From Paenibacillus sp. FSL H8-0548 (GTDB lineage: Bacteria; Bacillota; Bacilli; Paenibacillales; Paenibacillaceae): a DNA stretch of 64,000 bases. The stretch spans positions 6,811,501-6,875,500 of the forward strand of contig NZ_CP152049.1 in the NCBI RefSeq assembly GCF_038630985.1, given 5' to 3'. The position numbers were made by a program, and so were the translations under genes. The notes beneath the pieces are model-generated. The model was not told where the DNA came from, did no database searches, and was given only the letters and a program-made list of their open reading frames with translations. Shown piece by piece: positions 1 to 8,822 of this stretch; within the stretch, counting starts at the first letter, position 1, and every line of letters begins with the position of its first letter.

Positions 1-1
1 A

Positions 2-3000
2 TCGGTTGAAGCAGCAGTAATACCTGGAAATCTCATCACTAAAATGACACTAACGGACAAGGCTATACCTAGTACCGTTATTGCCTCTGTGTATGATTCT
101 GTTTACTACGTAAACCCGGAAATTCGTGTTGAGCTTGGGCAGTATCTCACTTTGAACTATGAGTGGGAGCTTCCGGAAGACCATTTGTATTCTGATGGAG
201 ATACATATACATTCGATCTTCCCGCAGAGTTTGAATTGTACGGCGGAAATATTCCAATAACAAATTTAGTCGGTAACCCAAGCCCTGGTACCTATAAAGT
301 AACAGGTCGTACAGTTACCGTTACATTTAATGACGAAATTAATGACGGTACTCCTACAGCTGGAACGCTCAGCTTCTGGAATTACTTCACGAAGCAGAGT
401 GTTAATAACAAAACAGAAGTAGATATTAAATTTAATATCGGGGATTCTATAACGATTCCTATCGCTCCCAAAGCAGGAACACTGCCTATTGAAAAAAAGG
501 GACAAGCCGATAAAGCATTCAATGCCGAAAATATAACTTGGACGGTAGACATCAACAAAAATTTAAAAAAAGTCACGAATGCTGTTGTCACCGATCCCAT
601 CCCTACTGGTTTAACTTTTACGCCAGGCACGTTGCAGGTTTTCAAAATGAGCTCGGACACGGATGGCGTCCTTTCAACTCCAGTACTCGTAAATCCATCC
701 GACTACCAAGCAACATTACCAGCGGCTCCCCAAAATGAATTGAAAATCGAACTCGGAGATATCAATTCTGTTTATCGCATTGTATTTATAACATCTCTCA
801 GCGACTCATCAGCAGCAGATTTCAACAATACTGCAACTTTGAGTGGAAGCAATATAAGCAATGTGTCCGATTCAGATAAAGTAACAAATACGAGGGGTAA
901 GCTGCTGGAAAAATCAGGCACTTATAATGAAACCACCCAGCTTATCGATTGGGAAATTAAATACAATTTTGGCGAAGACTCTATTACAGCTGCTGCATTG
1001 ACAGATTTATTTACTAATAAACATCAGCTGGTTGCAAATTCTATACAGGTTTATCCCGTTGCTGATCCTGTTGCAGGCACAATAGGAGCCGCGCTTCCGA
1101 CAACAGATTACTCTCTTAACTACGTTGTCAGTGGCCATAGCGCCTATACTGCCGATAAATCTGGATTCACACTGACTTTTACAAATCCAGCTACAATCAC
1201 TGGCGCTTATAAAATTAAATACCAAACGCGTCCAACGAATAATCTCTATAACAACGCAGCAATTAGCAACACGGTTTACTCAGGTGGCAAACAATCAAAC
1301 ACCGTTGATATTACCGCCAATCAACACTTTTTGCACAAATCAAATAGCAACGCAAACTATAATGCAAGAACGGTAGATTGGAAAGTTGAAATAAATACAG
1401 ACAACTACAGCCTTCAGGATTTAAAGTTTGAGGATACGTTTGCGAATGGATTAAAGCTTGTTCCAGGCAGTCTGGTCATCAAACAAAATAACGTAACGGT
1501 GACCGACTCGGTTTATACGCTAACTTATAAGCCAGCAGGCGTTACTGCTACAACTCAAGGCTTTATCGTCGATCTTCCTAATGGCACAAATGCCTACACG
1601 ATCACTTATACTACTGAGTTTGATTATACGAATACAGCCTATTTCTCCAACACTGATTTCTCGTTCGATAACGATGGGAAACTATCTTGGAAAGAGACTG
1701 TTGGCGGGTCAGTCCTAAATAAGACAGGTACTTCAACGTTTACTCCTAATAAACAGACACAAGATAATGGATACAAAAAAGGAAAATACAATGCTACTAC
1801 TAAAAAAATAACTTGGGATATTGGCATCAACTACAACAGCAAGATCATTAACAATGCAGTAGTAACGGATACACTCGAATCTGTGCAAAAGCTCGTCCCA
1901 GGTACTCTTGCCGTGCATAAGCTGACTGTGAACAGCGATGGCTCTACTACAGTTGGTGCTCTAGTAGCTCCAACCGGCAACTACACAGCTGTACTTCCGA
2001 CTCAAGCGAACAGCAATGAGTTAAAAATAACGTTTAGCAACCCAATAACTGAGCCTTATTTTATTACCTTCGATACTACTCTTGAAGGCGAAGTCATCGG
2101 AAATGCTGACAAAACCCTTAACAATCATGCATTCTTAAGCGGAACTGGGTACGTCACAAAGGATCTTAACAATTCTGTTTCGATTCCAAAAGCAGGTGAA
2201 TATGTAGCCAAAGAAGGCGCGCAAAGTGACGATTCGATTAACTGGAAAATATTCATTAACCGCGGCCAATCTACAGTCGATAATGCAAAGATCTTTGACG
2301 TTCCGAGCAAAAAACAAACGCTAGTGAAAGAATCATTTAAGCTCTATCTTACAAATGTCGACAGCAGTGGTAATGTAACTAGAGGCAGCGAGATATTGCC
2401 ATCCGATCCTATACACGGCTATACGCTATCCTTTACTGAGAATACGAATCCTGCTGTAAGCAGTGATGAGACTTTTGAGCTTAGCTTTAAAAACCAAATT
2501 TCTAAGCCTTATATTCTTGAATACCAATCGGTTATTGATGCAAAAGACAAGGAAACATTATCGAACACAGTTACCTTCACTGGTGATGGAGGAATTACTA
2601 AATCTCTCGATAGTCCTTTTGAGGTTAAGGTTGCCTTATCTGGCGGAGAAGGTACGGGCAGCACTTTAAAAGGTGATTTAAAAATTGTCAAAGTAGATGA
2701 AGATGATACTACTCATAAATTATTTGGAGCATCTTTTGAGCTTACACGTAATTCCAATGGTGATAAAAAAGTAGGAACAACTGATTCCAATGGTCTTCTA
2801 GAATTTAAAGACTTGCGCTATGGCAAATATACCTTAAAGGAAACAAGTGCTCCTGCAGGGTACTCGATTTCCGGAACAGGAATCTACGAGGTTACTATTA
2901 ACTCAAGCTCTGGTATTGAATTAGATCCAATTGGAAACAAGAAACTGCTTGGTAACTTGGAAGTAACAAAAGTCGATAACGCTGATACTTCTGTTTTTCT

Positions 3001-4315
3001 CGAAGGTGCCACATTCGAGTTGTTCAATAGCTCTAATGTAAGCTTGGGACAAAAAACAACACCGGCAAGCGGAAAGGTTACCTTCACTGGACTTCCGTAT
3101 GGCAATTATGTACTGAAGGAAATCTCTGCTCCTGCAGGCTACGATATTATGGGCAGCGGCTCAGAGAATATAACGATCTCTTCCGCTTCACAAACCAAAC
3201 AAGTAAAAAACAACAAAACGATTTTACTCGGTAATTTGGAAGTAACAAAAGTGGACAGCAAAGAAACTACTGTTCTTCTGGAAGGTGCTACATTTGAGTT
3301 GTTCGACAGCGCCAATGTAAGCTTAGGACAAAAAACAACAGCAGCAAACGGTAAAGTTACCTTCACCGGTCTTCCTTACGGCAATTATGTATTGAAAGAA
3401 ATTTCTGCGCCTGCAGGCTACAGTATTATTGGCAACGGTGAAACAACCATCACAATTGCTTCTGCTGCTGAATACAAACAAGTGGAAAATAATAAAATTA
3501 TTTTATACGGTGATTTGGAAGTAATAAAGGTGGATAACGACGATACTTCTGTTCTTCTTGAAGGAGCAACTTTTGAGTTATTCGACAGCGCTAATGTAAG
3601 CTTAGGACAAAAAACTACAGCGGCAAACGGAAAAATTACATTTACTGGTCTTCCTTACGGCAATTATGTTCTGAAGGAAATTTCTGCGCCAGCAGGCTAT
3701 AATCTTGTGGGTAGCGGTGAGGTCACGATTACGATTAATTCATCGTCAATTAAAACGATCACCATTAATAATAGTAAAACAGTGATACCTGTTCCAACCG
3801 CTACACCAACTGTAGCTCCGACTGCTACGCCGACAACAGCACCAACTGCTACACCGACTATAGCTCCAACTGCAACACCAGTTGCAACACCGTCTGTGGC
3901 GCCAACTACAACGCCAAAAACAGATACTGAGAAAGAAAAGACAAAAGAAAACACGCCGATCGAAGGTGAAATTGAAATACCTGACGGCAGTATACCAACT
4001 GGCGGAGTTACGCCACAGAATGGTACAGTCACCATATCTCCTGAAGGAAGTTGGGTATATACGCCAAACCCTGGATTTATCGGCAAGGATACCTTCTCCA
4101 TTATCATTACAGATCAAGACGATAATGAAGAAGAAATCTTCTTCGAAATCGACGTTGAGGAGCCTCCTAAAGGCGGAGTGATTGCAACACCGAACGTGCC
4201 TGTATTACCAAAAACAGGAGAAAGCAGCTACCTGCTTATACAGCTTCTTGGCTTCTCGATGATTGCCGTTGGTCTCGGAGCTTTAGTCATCAAGAGACGC
4301 AAAGCAAGACGTTAA
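2..4315 (+). CDS. LPXTG-anchored surface adhesin, 5' end cut by window edge
   Basis: The frame is open to the left edge, so the signal peptide and first domain are missing; about 1,437 codons are visible. Numbering from the Met at base 44, residues ~150-870 hold five modules of 140-147 residues, each opening with a K-x-G...I-x-W-x-I-x-x-N pattern and then an L-V-P-G-S-like strand, as in collagen-binding/isopeptide-forming adhesin domains. Four CnaB (SpaA-type) domains follow from ~877, 970, 1063 and 1156, each with KVD near its start and LKE-x-S-APAGY, the usual Lys and Glu of an isopeptide bond. Next come a Pro/Thr-rich stalk, a cadherin/Big-like domain and a sorting signal: LPKTG at ~1388, a hydrophobic segment and a KRRKARR tail. 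Expected to be covalently wall-anchored by a sortase, which is not in this window. The ligand is unknown. Confidence 0.9.
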   Translation, partial: SVEAAVIPGNLITKMTLTDKAIPSTVIASVYDSVYYVNPEIRVELGQYLTLNYEWELPEDHLYSDGDTYTFDLPAEFELYGGNIPITNLVGNPSPGTYKVTGRTVTVTFNDEINDGTPTAGTLSFWNYFTKQSVNNKTEVDIKFNIGDSITIPIAPKAGTLPIEKKGQADKAFNAENITWTVDINKNLKKVTNAVVTDPIPTGLTFTPGTLQVFKMSSDTDGVLSTPVLVNPSDYQATLPAAPQNELKIELGDINSVYRIVFITSLSDSSAADFNNTATLSGSNISNVSDSDKVTNTRGKLLEKSGTYNETTQLIDWEIKYNFGEDSITAAALTDLFTNKHQLVANSIQVYPVADPVAGTIGAALPTTDYSLNYVVSGHSAYTADKSGFTLTFTNPATITGAYKIKYQTRPTNNLYNNAAISNTVYSGGKQSNTVDITANQHFLHKSNSNANYNARTVDWKVEINTDNYSLQDLKFEDTFANGLKLVPGSLVIKQNNVTVTDSVYTLTYKPAGVTATTQGFIVDLPNGTNAYTITYTTEFDYTNTAYFSNTDFSFDNDGKLSWKETVGGSVLNKTGTSTFTPNKQTQDNGYKKGKYNATTKKITWDIGINYNSKIINNAVVTDTLESVQKLVPGTLAVHKLTVNSDGSTTVGALVAPTGNYTAVLPTQANSNELKITFSNPITEPYFITFDTTLEGEVIGNADKTLNNHAFLSGTGYVTKDLNNSVSIPKAGEYVAKEGAQSDDSINWKIFINRGQSTVDNAKIFDVPSKKQTLVKESFKLYLTNVDSSGNVTRGSEILPSDPIHGYTLSFTENTNPAVSSDETFELSFKNQISKPYILEYQSVIDAKDKETLSNTVTFTGDGGITKSLDSPFEVKVALSGGEGTGSTLKGDLKIVKVDEDDTTHKLFGASFELTRNSNGDKKVGTTDSNGLLEFKDLRYGKYTLKETSAPAGYSISGTGIYEVTINSSSGIELDPIGNKKLLGNLEVTKVDNADTSVFLEGATFELFNSSNVSLGQKTTPASGKVTFTGLPYGNYVLKEISAPAGYDIMGSGSENITISSASQTKQVKNNKTILLGNLEVTKVDSKETTVLLEGATFELFDSANVSLGQKTTAANGKVTFTGLPYGNYVLKEISAPAGYSIIGNGETTITIASAAEYKQVENNKIILYGDLEVIKVDNDDTSVLLEGATFELFDSANVSLGQKTTAANGKITFTGLPYGNYVLKEISAPAGYNLVGSGEVTITINSSSIKTITINNSKTVIPVPTATPTVAPTATPTTAPTATPTIAPTATPVATPSVAPTTTPKTDTEKEKTKENTPIEGEIEIPDGSIPTGGVTPQNGTVTISPEGSWVYTPNPGFIGKDTFSIIITDQDDNEEEIFFEIDVEEPPKGGVIATPNVPVLPKTGESSYLLIQLLGFSMIAVGLGALVIKRRKARR
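2951..3787 (+). repeat. Three tandem 279-bp repeats encoding CnaB domains
   Basis: Units start at 2951, 3230 and 3509 with an exact 93-codon period. All three encode nearly the same core (E-G-A-T-F-E-L-F, S-L-G-Q-K-T-T, G-L-P-Y-G-N-Y-V-L-K-E-I-S-A-P-A-G-Y). The preceding unit at 2672 is more diverged. The spacing implies duplication by unequal recombination, so copy number may vary between strains. Confidence 0.9.
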
Positions 4316-4354
4316 TCACAGAAGCAAGACTTGAAAGTATTTCATTAAGTTATC

Positions 4355-4445
4355 AAGGTGAAACGGCTGTCGCCGTCCTTTAGCAGCGCCAGCGCGTTTC
4401 ATTCCGGAGAGAAAGTATGGAAAAATAATATACTTACCTATATTT
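4355..4445 (+). repeat. Dispersed double-hairpin repeat, copy 1
   Basis: First of four related intergenic sequences (others at 12499, 47010, 56873). Hairpin 1 pairs GAAACGGCTGTCGCCG with a right arm ending GCGCGTTTC around a TCCTTTAG loop. Hairpin 2 ends in an ACTT-CCTATATTT arm. This copy lacks about six bases (AATATA) in the left arm of hairpin 2, so it is partly decayed. It lies between the convergent LPXTG and minJ genes and ends at the A-tract of the terminator at 4451. Confidence 0.85.
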
Positions 4446-4450
4446 CGAAA

Positions 4451-4488
4451 AAAAAGGTGGATCAGGAAATTTCCTGATCCACCTTTTT
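4451..4488. terminator. Bidirectional intrinsic terminator
   Basis: Perfect 14-bp inverted repeat at 4456-4483 (arm GGTGGATCAGGAAA) flanked by an A-tract on the left and TTTTT on the right. It can end both the LPXTG gene (plus) and minJ (minus). Confidence 0.9.
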
Positions 4489-4509
4489 CTCTACTCAGCT
4501 AAGCGACAA

Positions 4510-5805
4510 TTAGTACTCTGCTTTCTCGATCTTTCCCCCGCGACGATTGGAAGCACGATAGCTTCGCAGCAGGGCGAGCAGGGAGGCTGGGCCTGCTGAA
4601 GCATAATAGTTCGCCTGTTCATCTGGCGCCAGAATTACTCCTAGCTGATGATGCTCGCCAGCGAATCTCGCACGCTGCGCAAACTTGATTTCCCCGGCTA
4701 GATTTAAAACCTCCAGCTTGCAAAATGCGGAATTTAATACGAGCGCCTCATACAGCTCTTCTTTCGTTTTTACTCTTACGCCATTTACCTTATGCACAAT
4801 CTCACCTGCAACAAGTCCCATCGTCTCAGCCGGCGTACCAGGCACGATATCAAGGATACGCAATCCGCGGGAATCATGTACGTATAATGGAGACTGAGCA
4901 GCCTCTATTATTTGGCTGCGCCATATGATGGCTTCATGCAGCAATAACGATACCAAACCAGCAACTGGCAGCAGCATCGGCTGATACCAAGCAAGCATTG
5001 CTGCCCCCGCTAAGCAAATACTGTATAATAGCAATCCCTTTGCAGCATGCTTTGCTTTGTCTTTCGGCAATAGCGAGCGTGTCATTTCGGTGAAGCCGAT
5101 AATCATCGGCAATGCTACAAACGTCCAGCCCTGTGAGAGGTCTGCGCCAAACAGCGTTGTCCATGGCAAGCTTAATGTTGAAGCACCGCTAGCAGCTGTC
5201 GGCACTAGCATGAGAAGCGGAACAGGCCAAAAGCCTTGCAGCATGTAGCCCCCAACCAGCTTCCCTCTTTTGCCTTCAAGAAATAATGGCGTGGCCAGTC
5301 GACTCCCCTGCGAGCGTACAAGCACCGCTTCCGCGAGGTGAAGAATAGCGACCAGCACAAGCAGCCCTGCAGCATCAATGCCCGCCAGTGAAGCCGCTAT
5401 TGCGCCTAGTGAATCGCTCCGCTCCGAAAGCGGTGTAAAACCCAAAACCCACTGCAAAATCGTGATGACTCCCGCACTGTACGCAAAGCATAAATACCTT
5501 ATCCGAATGAGCATTAGAATAGCAGCGATCACCCATAGCCAAATGACCGCTTCACCTGTTAAGGCAACCCCTATGAATGCTCCAGCAATAGAAACGACTA
5601 TACCGACCAACAGACCGGCCACTAACGCTTTAAAAACGAGCTTAGGCCAGCTATGCAGCTTAACTGCAAACATTTGCCGCTCCATTTTGATTTGCCTCAT
5701 ATACTGTAAAATAATAAATACAACAGCAATATAATAAAATGGCTGTATGACCAGTTGAACAGCCGTTTGTCCGAGCATTTCCAGCAACTCTATTGCTGTT
5801 TTCAA
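4510..5805 (-). CDS. minJ: MinJ-like polytopic membrane protein with C-terminal PDZ domain
   Basis: In B. subtilis, MinJ bridges DivIVA and MinD and places the Min division inhibitor at poles and septa. This 431-residue protein has several hydrophobic segments in its first ~300 residues and a PDZ-like domain near residues 320-400 (I-V-P-G-T-P-A-E-T-M-G-L-V-A-G-E-I-V), the MinJ layout. It follows ctpB, ftsX and ftsE as in the related B. subtilis region. I chose the TTG at 5805 because AAGGAG lies 8 nt upstream. The earlier in-frame start at 5895 would overlap the ctpB terminator. A generic PDZ membrane protein remains possible, since MinJ is called from architecture and neighbours. Confidence 0.75.
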   Translation of the reverse strand: MKTAIELLEMLGQTAVQLVIQPFYYIAVVFIILQYMRQIKMERQMFAVKLHSWPKLVFKALVAGLLVGIVVSIAGAFIGVALTGEAVIWLWVIAAILMLIRIRYLCFAYSAGVITILQWVLGFTPLSERSDSLGAIAASLAGIDAAGLLVLVAILHLAEAVLVRSQGSRLATPLFLEGKRGKLVGGYMLQGFWPVPLLMLVPTAASGASTLSLPWTTLFGADLSQGWTFVALPMIIGFTEMTRSLLPKDKAKHAAKGLLLYSICLAGAAMLAWYQPMLLPVAGLVSLLLHEAIIWRSQIIEAAQSPLYVHDSRGLRILDIVPGTPAETMGLVAGEIVHKVNGVRVKTKEELYEALVLNSAFCKLEVLNLAGEIKFAQRARFAGEHHQLGVILAPDEQANYYASAGPASLLALLRSYRASNRRGGKIEKAEY

Positions 5806-5844
5806 AGCTAACACTCCTTCGCTCGTTCCGCATTTCCTATATTC

Positions 5845-5885
5845 AAAAAAAAATAAAAGGCTAACTCCATCAAACAGAGTCAACC
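5845..5885 (-). terminator. Intrinsic terminator after ctpB
   Basis: On the minus strand GGTTGACTC pairs with GAGTTAGCC (one G-U) around a short loop, followed by a long T-rich run (plus-strand A-tract 5845-5858). It separates ctpB from minJ. Confidence 0.8.
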
Positions 5886-5909
5886 TTCTATTCATTCGAC
5901 ATTCTTATA

Positions 5910-7367
5910 TTATTTCCTGCCTACTGCCTTAATTGCTTCATGAAGCTGCGTATCGTTGTTCTCGTCCTGGATCCATTTAATGACTGCCTTCTCAAGAGCC
6001 TCTCCGGTCAGCTTATCTACCTGTCCCGTAGCAGGCAAGCCTTGCTCCGTTTGAAATGACTTAACAGCCTCTGTCGTCTCGGCTCCATAATAGCCGTCCT
6101 CACGCTGTGGTTTATAGCCTAGGCCGTGCAGCATAATTTGTACGCTCCGTACCTGCTCGCCCAGCATATCCTGCCCTAGTGTCTCTGTTAGCGTTAATCT
6201 AGCCACCGTATATAAATCTGGAGGCTGGATGGCAATATCCGGTTTTATTCCTTGTTGATGAATCCAATTCCCCTTAGGTGTCAGCCATTTGGCAATCGTC
6301 ATTTTCAAAAGACTTCCGTCGCCGAGTGCCTTGTTATAGCTAACCTGAACCGTTCCCTTGCCAAAGGTAGCTTCACCAACAAGCTTGGCACCCGCACCCT
6401 CCTGCAGAGCGCCCGCCAATATTTCTGACGCGCTTGCGCTGCCGTTATTCATGAGAACTGCTATCGGATAGGATTTGCTCTGCCCTTTGGATAACGTTTT
6501 TTCCCGGTGACCCTCACGGTCCTCGACTTGAACGACTGTCGCTCCTTTTGGCAAAAAGGATTGTGCAATGTCAACGACTACGGGCAGAACACCGCCTGGA
6601 TTGTTTCGCACATCCAACACGAGCCCCTTCATCCCTTGCTCCTCCAGCTTCGCAAGCTCTTGTTTAAAGCGCTCCGCTGTATGTAAGGAGAACTGTCTAA
6701 TTTCAATGATGCCTGTCCCATCTGGCCGCAGGCTGCTATAGACCGTTTCTACATCAATATCATCGCGGATGAGTACAAGCTGAATCGGCTCTGAGGAGCC
6801 GGTACGCTGCACCTGAATTTTGGCTTTCGTTCCCTTTGGACCACGAATTTTGGCCACTGCTTCCTGCAAATTCAATCCATCCAGCTTTTCACCATTCACA
6901 GAGAGCAGCACGTCCTTAGCCAATAAGCCCGAGCGTTCAGCTGGAGATCCCTTAATTGGTGAAATAACAACAATTCGTCCATTCTCAAGCGTAACCTCAG
7001 CACCGATGCCCGTAAACGAGCCTTCAATCGACTCCGAAAAATGCTGAGCTGCATCCTTCTCCATATAAACGGAGTAGGGATCATCCAGTGAAGACATCAT
7101 GCCGCTCACGGCGCCATCGAGCAGCTCGAGGCGATCAACCTTTTGATAATATTTGGTTTCAATTAATTCCAGTACCGCGTTAAGCTTCGTGAGCTCATCG
7201 TCTTTCAGCCTGAAACTCTTACCCTCATCGCCTGCTGAAGCTGTGAGTGCAGGCACTGATGGCTCGTCCGGTTTAATGATTTGATCCGCGATCATCAACG
7301 TCACGAGTACGGATGCAATCATTGTAAGCATAACGAACGCGAATACTGTCCGCCCTTTGAAATGCAC
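5910..7367 (-). CDS. ctpB: C-terminal processing serine protease (S41, CtpB-like)
   Basis: A 485-residue secreted/membrane-anchored protease. Order: N-terminal transmembrane anchor, PDZ domain (G-I-G-A-E-V ... S-P-A-E-R-S-G-L), S41 catalytic core, and a C-terminal peptidoglycan-binding domain (L-G-Y-K-P ... Y-Y-G-A-E-T-T-E-A-V-K-S-F-Q). The Ser-Lys dyad is visible as the Ser of N-G-S-A-S-A-S-E-I and the Lys of T-F-G-K-G-T-V-Q. B. subtilis CtpB, of similar length, cleaves SpoIVFA to help activate sigma-K during sporulation. The start is the GTG at 7367 with AAGGTGG 9 nt upstream; upstream in-frame codons lack a ribosome site and run into the inverted repeat at 7491. ctpA is an alternative name. 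Confidence 0.88.
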   Translation of the reverse strand: MHFKGRTVFAFVMLTMIASVLVTLMIADQIIKPDEPSVPALTASAGDEGKSFRLKDDELTKLNAVLELIETKYYQKVDRLELLDGAVSGMMSSLDDPYSVYMEKDAAQHFSESIEGSFTGIGAEVTLENGRIVVISPIKGSPAERSGLLAKDVLLSVNGEKLDGLNLQEAVAKIRGPKGTKAKIQVQRTGSSEPIQLVLIRDDIDVETVYSSLRPDGTGIIEIRQFSLHTAERFKQELAKLEEQGMKGLVLDVRNNPGGVLPVVVDIAQSFLPKGATVVQVEDREGHREKTLSKGQSKSYPIAVLMNNGSASASEILAGALQEGAGAKLVGEATFGKGTVQVSYNKALGDGSLLKMTIAKWLTPKGNWIHQQGIKPDIAIQPPDLYTVARLTLTETLGQDMLGEQVRSVQIMLHGLGYKPQREDGYYGAETTEAVKSFQTEQGLPATGQVDKLTGEALEKAVIKWIQDENNDTQLHEAIKAVGRK

Positions 7368-7490
7368 CTGTCTACACCACCTTCCTATCCTACACAGTCT
7401 TAGATTTAAGACCAGCTTAGTATATGACAACTTGCATTCAATTATTTGTCTAAAAACGGAAATGTTGCATATTTCGCAAATTTCATGTTC

Positions 7491-7537
7491 ATAGTTCAAT
7501 CAAAGGCAGCCTCAGAGGCTGCCTTTGATTGAACTAT
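7491..7537. terminator. Perfect 22-bp inverted repeat, likely terminator
   Basis: Arms 7491-7512 and 7516-7537 are exact complements with a 3-nt loop. It lies between the M23 peptidase stop and ctpB. There is only a short T run inside the outer arm and no classical U-tract, so it may be a terminator, an RNA-stabilising hairpin or both. Confidence 0.6.
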
Positions 7538-7550
7538 ATTGAAGTCATTC

Positions 7551-8810
7551 TTATTTTAAATAGCTGCTTGGATTTACCGTAACTTGATTTTTACGTACTT
7601 CAAAATGCAAATGGGGTCCTGTCGAGTTGCCCGTACTGCCGACCTCGGCAATTTTCTGGCCTTTCTTGACTGTATCACCCTTATCTACCTTAATCCCGTT
7701 ATTGCGAATATGTCCATACAGCGTCCATAACCCGTTGCCATGGTCGATGATGACAGTGTTGCCATAGCTGCTCCATGATTGGGCAACCAGTACAACCCCA
7801 GCCTCTGCCGCATAAATCGCTGTCCCTTGCGGTGCAGCAAAATCAATTCCGGTATGGGTATGCTTTTTCCCCGATATCGGATGAACCCGCGTACCGAAAT
7901 TCGAGCTTATTCGGTAGTTGTCCTTGATCGGCATCCCAAGCTTGCCGCCTGTATATGGGTTTGATATTCTATTTTTCTCAGCATTAAGCTTAGATACTTT
8001 CGAAGCAAGTGCCATAAGCAGCTCTTCTTGCTCCTTACTAATGCCCTCAAGCTCCTCTAGCGTACTGTCGATCTGAGTAAGCCTGCTGTCGAGCTGCTGA
8101 ATATTGCTATTATAGCTCGCAATAAGCGTTTCCTTTTCTTGTTCCTTCTTAATTAAATGAGCCTCGTACAGCTCCAGCTTCTCATAAATCGCTTTCACTT
8201 CAGCAAACTGCTTTTCTACCTCAATTTTTTTGGCCGCTACGAGCTCCTTCTCTTCTCTCTGCTCCGCAAGAATATCACGGTCTTGCGAAAGTATAGACTG
8301 GAGTGCATCAAAACGGTCAATAAAATCAGTAAAGCTTGTCGCGCTAAGCAGTACGTCCATATAGGATACAAATCCATTTGTATACATTAGACGCATGCGG
8401 GATTGAAGCAGCTCATCGCGTGTAACTACACGTTCCTCCGCCTGCTCCAGCTCCAGCCCAGTTTGTAGTAGCTCTTCTTCCTTAGCATCACTCTGGGCCT
8501 GTGTTTTGGTCTTATTGATGACTACATTATCGATCTCTGCCATCAAATTTTTAATAGAGGCTTCCGCATCCGCCTTCTTAGTAATGATGTCTCCCTTTTC
8601 ACTCTTGGCACTTGCCGCTTGCTGCTCTGCCTGAGCTGCCTGCCTCTCTGCATTCGCAGCACGTCGCTCCGCTTCTTTCATTTCTGCCTTCGCAGCAGCA
8701 ATCTGTTTCTGAATATCGCTAAGAGAAGCTGCTTCTCCTCCTGTTGGCTGCAGTACAAATACTGTAAGCATCATCATTGCTATGAATAACAACCATTTCC
8801 TCTTCTTCAC
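7551..8810 (-). CDS. Coiled-coil M23 (LytM) endopeptidase, FtsEX partner
   Basis: A 419-residue exported murein hydrolase: signal peptide ending near G-G-E-A-A, long Ala/Glu/Lys/Gln-rich coiled coil (~residues 25-270), then an M23 domain. The metal ligands look intact (H-T-H-T-G-I-D-F, an HxxxD motif, and G-P-H-L-H-F-E), so unlike EnvC it should be catalytic. It directly follows ftsX, matching the FtsEX-EnvC, FtsEX-PcsB and FtsEX-CwlO pairing in which the ABC complex activates a coiled-coil hydrolase. The GTG at 8810 has AGGTGG 8 nt upstream. A GTG at 8822, abutting the ftsX stop, is in frame but has a poor ribosome site. Confidence 0.88.
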   Translation of the reverse strand: MKKRKWLLFIAMMMLTVFVLQPTGGEAASLSDIQKQIAAAKAEMKEAERRAANAERQAAQAEQQAASAKSEKGDIITKKADAEASIKNLMAEIDNVVINKTKTQAQSDAKEEELLQTGLELEQAEERVVTRDELLQSRMRLMYTNGFVSYMDVLLSATSFTDFIDRFDALQSILSQDRDILAEQREEKELVAAKKIEVEKQFAEVKAIYEKLELYEAHLIKKEQEKETLIASYNSNIQQLDSRLTQIDSTLEELEGISKEQEELLMALASKVSKLNAEKNRISNPYTGGKLGMPIKDNYRISSNFGTRVHPISGKKHTHTGIDFAAPQGTAIYAAEAGVVLVAQSWSSYGNTVIIDHGNGLWTLYGHIRNNGIKVDKGDTVKKGQKIAEVGSTGNSTGPHLHFEVRKNQVTVNPSSYLK

Positions 8811-8822
8811 GTTCGTATCCAC

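Noticed and set aside
3697..4117. Long antisense open frames opposite the Pro/Thr stalk of the adhesin
   Set aside because: They arise from repeated ACN/CCN codons read in reverse (Gly/Val-rich products), and have no ribosome site.
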